Assembly (NCBI GenBank): GCA_002297645.1
Contig: DBMH01000012.1
Coordinates: 26,994 to 33,994, forward strand
Length of the DNA stretch: 7,001 bases
Source of the DNA: Rhodanobacteraceae bacterium UBA703
Lineage (GTDB): Bacteria; Pseudomonadota; Gammaproteobacteria; Xanthomonadales; Rhodanobacteraceae
Direction of reading: 5' to 3'
This document shows, piece after piece, positions 4,769 through 7,001 of this stretch. Numbering within the stretch: the stretch's first letter is position 1; each line of letters opens with the position of its first letter. Both the position numbers and the translations under genes were made by a program. The notes beneath the pieces are model-generated. The model searched no databases and was not told the origin of the DNA. It worked only from the letters and a program-made list of their open reading frames with translations.

Positions 4769-6103
4769 ATGAGCCTGCGCCTGCAACTGAACCTGCTCGT
4801 GGCCGCGCTGATCGCGGTGTTCACGGCCGCGCTGATCGCCTTCCGCATCGACGACGCGCGCCGCAGCGTGCGCGAAGAGATCGAGGCGGCGAACATCGTG
4901 GCGACGCAGCTTCTTTCGTACTTCGTAGAAACGTACGCGCAGACCAGCCGCCCGGTCGTGCTGCACTCGCTGGAGCGGCTGGGACGCGTGCGCGCGACCG
5001 AACTCACGCTGCGCGATGCGAACGGGGACGTCGTCTACCGCTCGCCGTCTTCGCCGTACAAGGTCGGACGCGACGCTCCGCACTGGTACGCGGCGCTGGT
5101 GTCGCCGGCACCGAGGCGCAGCGAACTGCGGTTCGCGGACAGCGTGCTGGAGATCGAGTCCAACGCCTCGCGTGCCGTGCTGGACGGCTGGGACGACACC
5201 GTGCACCTGCTGCAGATCGGCGCCGTCGCCATGCTGCTCGGCAACCTGCTCGTGTTCTGGCTGGTCGGCCGCACCACGCGTCCGTTCCGCCACATCGTGC
5301 GCGGGCTCGAGGAGATGCAGGCCGGCGCGTACCACACGCGCCTGGCGGGCCTGCCCGGAAAGGAGGCCGGCGCGATCGCGCGTGCGTTCAACCGCGCCGC
5401 GCAGGCGATCGAGGACAACCTCGATGCGCGGCGCGAGGCGGCCGAGGCGGCCTCGCGGCTGGAACAGAGCCGCGAGCTGGCCGCGGCCGTGCAGGATCGC
5501 ATCGAGGAGGAACGGCGCCAGATCGCGCGCGAGCTGCACGACGAGACCGCGCAGGGCATCACCGCGATCCGCAGTCTCGCGCAGGCGCTCCTGCGCCGCG
5601 GCGGCGACAACACCGTGCGCGAAGCGGCACAGCTGATCGCCGCCACCGCCGGCCGGCTCTACGACGCGACGCACGAGCTGATCCCGCGCCTGCATCCGCC
5701 GGGCCTCGACGCGCAGGATCTCGGCGCGGCGATCGAGGATGCCGTGCTGGCCTGGCGGCAGCAGCATTCCGGCATCGCGTTCGGGTTCGTGCATGGCGAC
5801 TTGCCGCGGCCGGTGGGCGAGCGCCCGGCGCTCGCCGCCTACCGCATCGTGCAGGAGGCGGTCACGAACGCGCTGCGCCACTCCGGGGCGCGGCGCATCC
5901 AGGTCGCCCTGGGGGTCGTCGACGGCCAGTTGCAGGTGGAGGTGCGCGACGACGGTTGCGGCCTCGACGAGGAACGGGACCGGGCCGGCCACTACGGCGT
6001 GCGCGGCATGCGCGAGCGGGCGCGGGCCTGCGGCGGCGAGTTCGACATCGGGAACGGCGAGGACGGAGGCGTACGCGTGCGCGTGCGGCTGCCGCTGGAG
6101 TGA
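4769..6103 (+). CDS. Membrane sensor histidine kinase, MoxY/LapD-type sensor with NarL/UhpB-type kinase
   Basis: A 444-residue inner-membrane kinase. An N-terminal membrane helix (about 7-25) is followed by a periplasmic domain of about 120 residues. That region, with LGRVRATELTLRDANGDVVY, then SPSSPY, HWYAALV and a closing GWDD, resembles the LapD_MoxY N-terminal domain. A second membrane helix (about 146-167) and a HAMP linker (about 168-220) follow, then a coiled-coil-like stretch rich in Glu, Arg and Ala. The HisKA_3 dimerisation box RQIARELHDETAQG carries the phosphoacceptor His257. The ATPase domain shows Asn367 in QEAVTNALRHSG, the G1 box DDGCGLD (394-400) and GVRGMRERA (410-418). All catalytic motifs are intact. 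The ATG at 4769 begins MSLRLQLNLLVAALIA, the normal start of this family, though no strong ribosome site is seen. The partner regulator begins two bases after its stop. The stimulus is unknown; MoxY relatives act in C1-compound regulation, but no such genes are here. Confidence 0.92.
   Translation: MSLRLQLNLLVAALIAVFTAALIAFRIDDARRSVREEIEAANIVATQLLSYFVETYAQTSRPVVLHSLERLGRVRATELTLRDANGDVVYRSPSSPYKVGRDAPHWYAALVSPAPRRSELRFADSVLEIESNASRAVLDGWDDTVHLLQIGAVAMLLGNLLVFWLVGRTTRPFRHIVRGLEEMQAGAYHTRLAGLPGKEAGAIARAFNRAAQAIEDNLDARREAAEAASRLEQSRELAAAVQDRIEEERRQIARELHDETAQGITAIRSLAQALLRRGGDNTVREAAQLIAATAGRLYDATHELIPRLHPPGLDAQDLGAAIEDAVLAWRQQHSGIAFGFVHGDLPRPVGERPALAAYRIVQEAVTNALRHSGARRIQVALGVVDGQLQVEVRDDGCGLDEERDRAGHYGVRGMRERARACGGEFDIGNGEDGGVRVRVRLPLE
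6097..6100 (+). promoter_or_regulatory. Ribosome binding site for the response regulator inside the kinase gene
   Basis: GGAG, continuing as GGAGTGAG, lies 5 bases before the GTG at 6106-6108 and overlaps the last codons of the kinase gene. It supports GTG 6106 over the GTG at 6100, which sits inside the site itself and overlaps the kinase stop as GTGA. Confidence 0.5.
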
Positions 6104-6105
6104 GC

Positions 6106-6747
6106 GTGGCGAATCCGAAAATCCGCGTCATGCTGGTCGACGACCATGCCGTCGTCCGGGCCGGCTTCCGCATGCTGCTGGGCGCCAGCGGGGAGGTCGA
6201 GGTCGCGGCCGAGGCCGACAGCGGCGAAGCGGCCTACCTGAGTTATCCGGACGTGCGGCCCGACGTCGTCCTGATGGACCTGTCGATGCCGGGCATGGGC
6301 GGCATCGAAACGGTGCGCCGCCTGCTGGCGCGGGACCGCTCGGCTCGCGTGCTGGTGCTTTCGGCGCACGAGGACAGCGCGCATCCCCGGCGCATGCTGA
6401 AGGCCGGGGTGCTGGGCTACCTGTCCAAGCGGACGGCGCCGGATACGCTGATCGACGCGGTGCGCGCGGTCGCGGCGGGGCGCATCTACCTCGACGCCGG
6501 GATCGCCCGCCAGCTCGCGATGCAGGATCTTGCCGGCAGCGGGGCGGTCGACACGTTGTCCGAGCGCGAGTTCGCCGTCTTCCTGCAGCTCGCGCGCGGC
6601 CAGTCGGTGGGGCGCATCGCCGAGATCCTGAGCGTGTCGCCGAACACGGTCGGCACCCATCTCTACAACATCAAGCAGAAGCTCGGCGCCGGCAACCAGG
6701 CCGAACTGACCCTTATCGCGCTGCGCAACGGCCTGATCGAGGCCTGA
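6106..6747 (+). CDS. LuxR/NarL-family response regulator, partner of the upstream kinase
   Basis: A 213-residue cytosolic response regulator of normal NarL-family length. The receiver domain (about 5-122) shows Asp12-Asp13, the phosphoacceptor Asp58 in LMDLSMPGMGG, Ser86 in VLSAHED, and Lys108 in GYLSKR. After a short linker, the LuxR-type helix-turn-helix (about 150-213) reads LSEREFAVFLQLARGQS, IAEILSVSPNTVGTHLYNIK and QKLGAGNQAEL, so it would bind DNA as a phosphorylated dimer. The reading frame is also open through the whole kinase gene, so an automated caller could start it far too early. The receiver's first strand (IRVMLVDDH) and the GGAG site place the start at 6106, or at 6100 as a GTGA overlap. 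It is translationally coupled to the kinase. Its targets are unknown. Confidence 0.95.
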   Translation: MANPKIRVMLVDDHAVVRAGFRMLLGASGEVEVAAEADSGEAAYLSYPDVRPDVVLMDLSMPGMGGIETVRRLLARDRSARVLVLSAHEDSAHPRRMLKAGVLGYLSKRTAPDTLIDAVRAVAAGRIYLDAGIARQLAMQDLAGSGAVDTLSEREFAVFLQLARGQSVGRIAEILSVSPNTVGTHLYNIKQKLGAGNQAELTLIALRNGLIEA

Positions 6748-6778
6748 CGCGCCCGCAACTGCCCGCCGCGCGGTGTCG
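6748..6778. other. Short convergent gap between the response regulator and the pbpC tail
   Basis: Only 31 GC-rich bases separate the two convergent stop codons. I see no good hairpin with a U-tract for either direction, so factor-dependent termination or overlapping 3' ends are likely. Confidence 0.4.
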
Positions 6779-7001
6779 TCAGCGCAGCACGCGCAGGTTC
6801 AACTGCGCATAGCTGCCGGCCGGAGTCAGCGCAGTGACCGTGTGCGCGCCCTTGTCGGCGAAGGCGTGCTCGAACGGCTGCGCGCCGCGCGTGGTCGCTT
6901 CGAGCCGCCCGTTGACCAGCCACATCACCTCGCCGTCGACACCCAGCGCGCGCAGCCGCACCGAGGCTGGCTTGTCGCTGTTCGGCGCGCGCGCGATGGC
7001 G
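6779..7001 (-). CDS. pbpC: C-terminal end of a probable penicillin-binding protein 1C (partial, 5' end outside window)
   Basis: The minus-strand frame is open from the right edge to a TGA at 6779-6781, giving 73 residues. The GTG at 6959-6961 is an internal Val, not a start, because the frame continues upstream with AIARAPNSDKPAS. The segment has the small beta-rich pattern of the PbpC C-terminal (BiPBP_C) domain: an SVRLRALGVDG strand, then VMWLVNGRLEA, then FADKGAHTVTALTPAGS, then a final NLRVLR strand. Penicillin-binding protein 1C is a bifunctional periplasmic transglycosylase/transpeptidase acting on peptidoglycan, and this domain is its extreme C-terminus. The catalytic domains lie outside the window, so the identity rests on this module alone. 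Another secreted protein with the same type of domain is possible. Confidence 0.65.
   Translation of the reverse strand, partial: AIARAPNSDKPASVRLRALGVDGEVMWLVNGRLEATTRGAQPFEHAFADKGAHTVTALTPAGSYAQLNLRVLR

Noticed and set aside
3460..5007. A 515-codon minus-strand open frame opposite folP and the start of the kinase gene
   Set aside because: It is antisense to folP, which has every family motif, and to the kinase N-terminus. The translation is low-complexity Arg/Asp/Gly-rich with no recognisable family.
4514..5992. A 492-codon minus-strand open frame opposite the sensor kinase
   Set aside because: It mirrors an intact kinase with correct H, N and G boxes. The antisense translation shows no domain and is a GC-composition artefact.
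4666..6105. An apparent 480-residue N-terminal extension of the response regulator
   Set aside because: The frame happens to be open through the kinase gene, but the translated extension is Arg/Ala/Gly-rich noise. The receiver domain and the ribosome site place the true start at 6106 (or 6100). It is not a kinase-regulator fusion, because the two are in different frames.

Overview
The window is very GC-rich chromosomal DNA with strong G/C preference at third codon positions, tightly packed genes and frequent GTG starts. The protein families (a GC-rich proteobacterial dihydropteroate synthase, a LysR regulator with a short-chain dehydrogenase and a class-3-like aldehyde dehydrogenase, a MoxY/LapD-N type sensor kinase, and a penicillin-binding protein 1C tail) suggest a gamma- or beta-proteobacterium. 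The folate enzyme looks most like those of Xanthomonadales/Lysobacterales, but that is recognition from memory, not a search. I see no RNA genes, insertion sequences, CRISPR arrays or phage genes.

Layout. Bases 1-87 hold the probable 3' end of an unidentified plus-strand gene, followed by a strong stem-loop (111-141). A minus-strand unit then occupies 3433 down to 277: a short-chain dehydrogenase (SDR), an aldehyde dehydrogenase (ALDH) and a LysR-type regulator, transcribed in that order. A perfect 13-bp hairpin lies between the SDR and ALDH genes. Bases 3434-3723 form a divergent intergenic region with a locally AT-rich patch and several dyads. From there the plus strand carries folP (dihydropteroate synthase), then a two-component pair: a membrane sensor histidine kinase and a LuxR/NarL-type response regulator spaced two bases apart. 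At the right edge, convergent on the minus strand, is the C-terminal end of a probable penicillin-binding protein 1C.

How the genes work together. The SDR and ALDH are plausibly successive or parallel NAD(P)-dependent steps in carbonyl/alcohol oxidation or aldehyde detoxification. The LysR protein, encoded last in the same unit, would regulate it, probably through the 3434-3640 region. The substrate cannot be read from the sequence. The sensor kinase and response regulator form a complete phosphorelay pair whose stimulus and targets are not encoded here. folP is a housekeeping folate gene, not obviously linked to its neighbours.

I did not find a convincing undescribed system. The points most worth a second look are the intercistronic hairpin, the structured divergent region, the distal co-directional LysR gene, the Trp next to the catalytic Cys of the ALDH, and the MoxYX-like pair beside a folP gene outside its common ftsH-folP-glmM setting.
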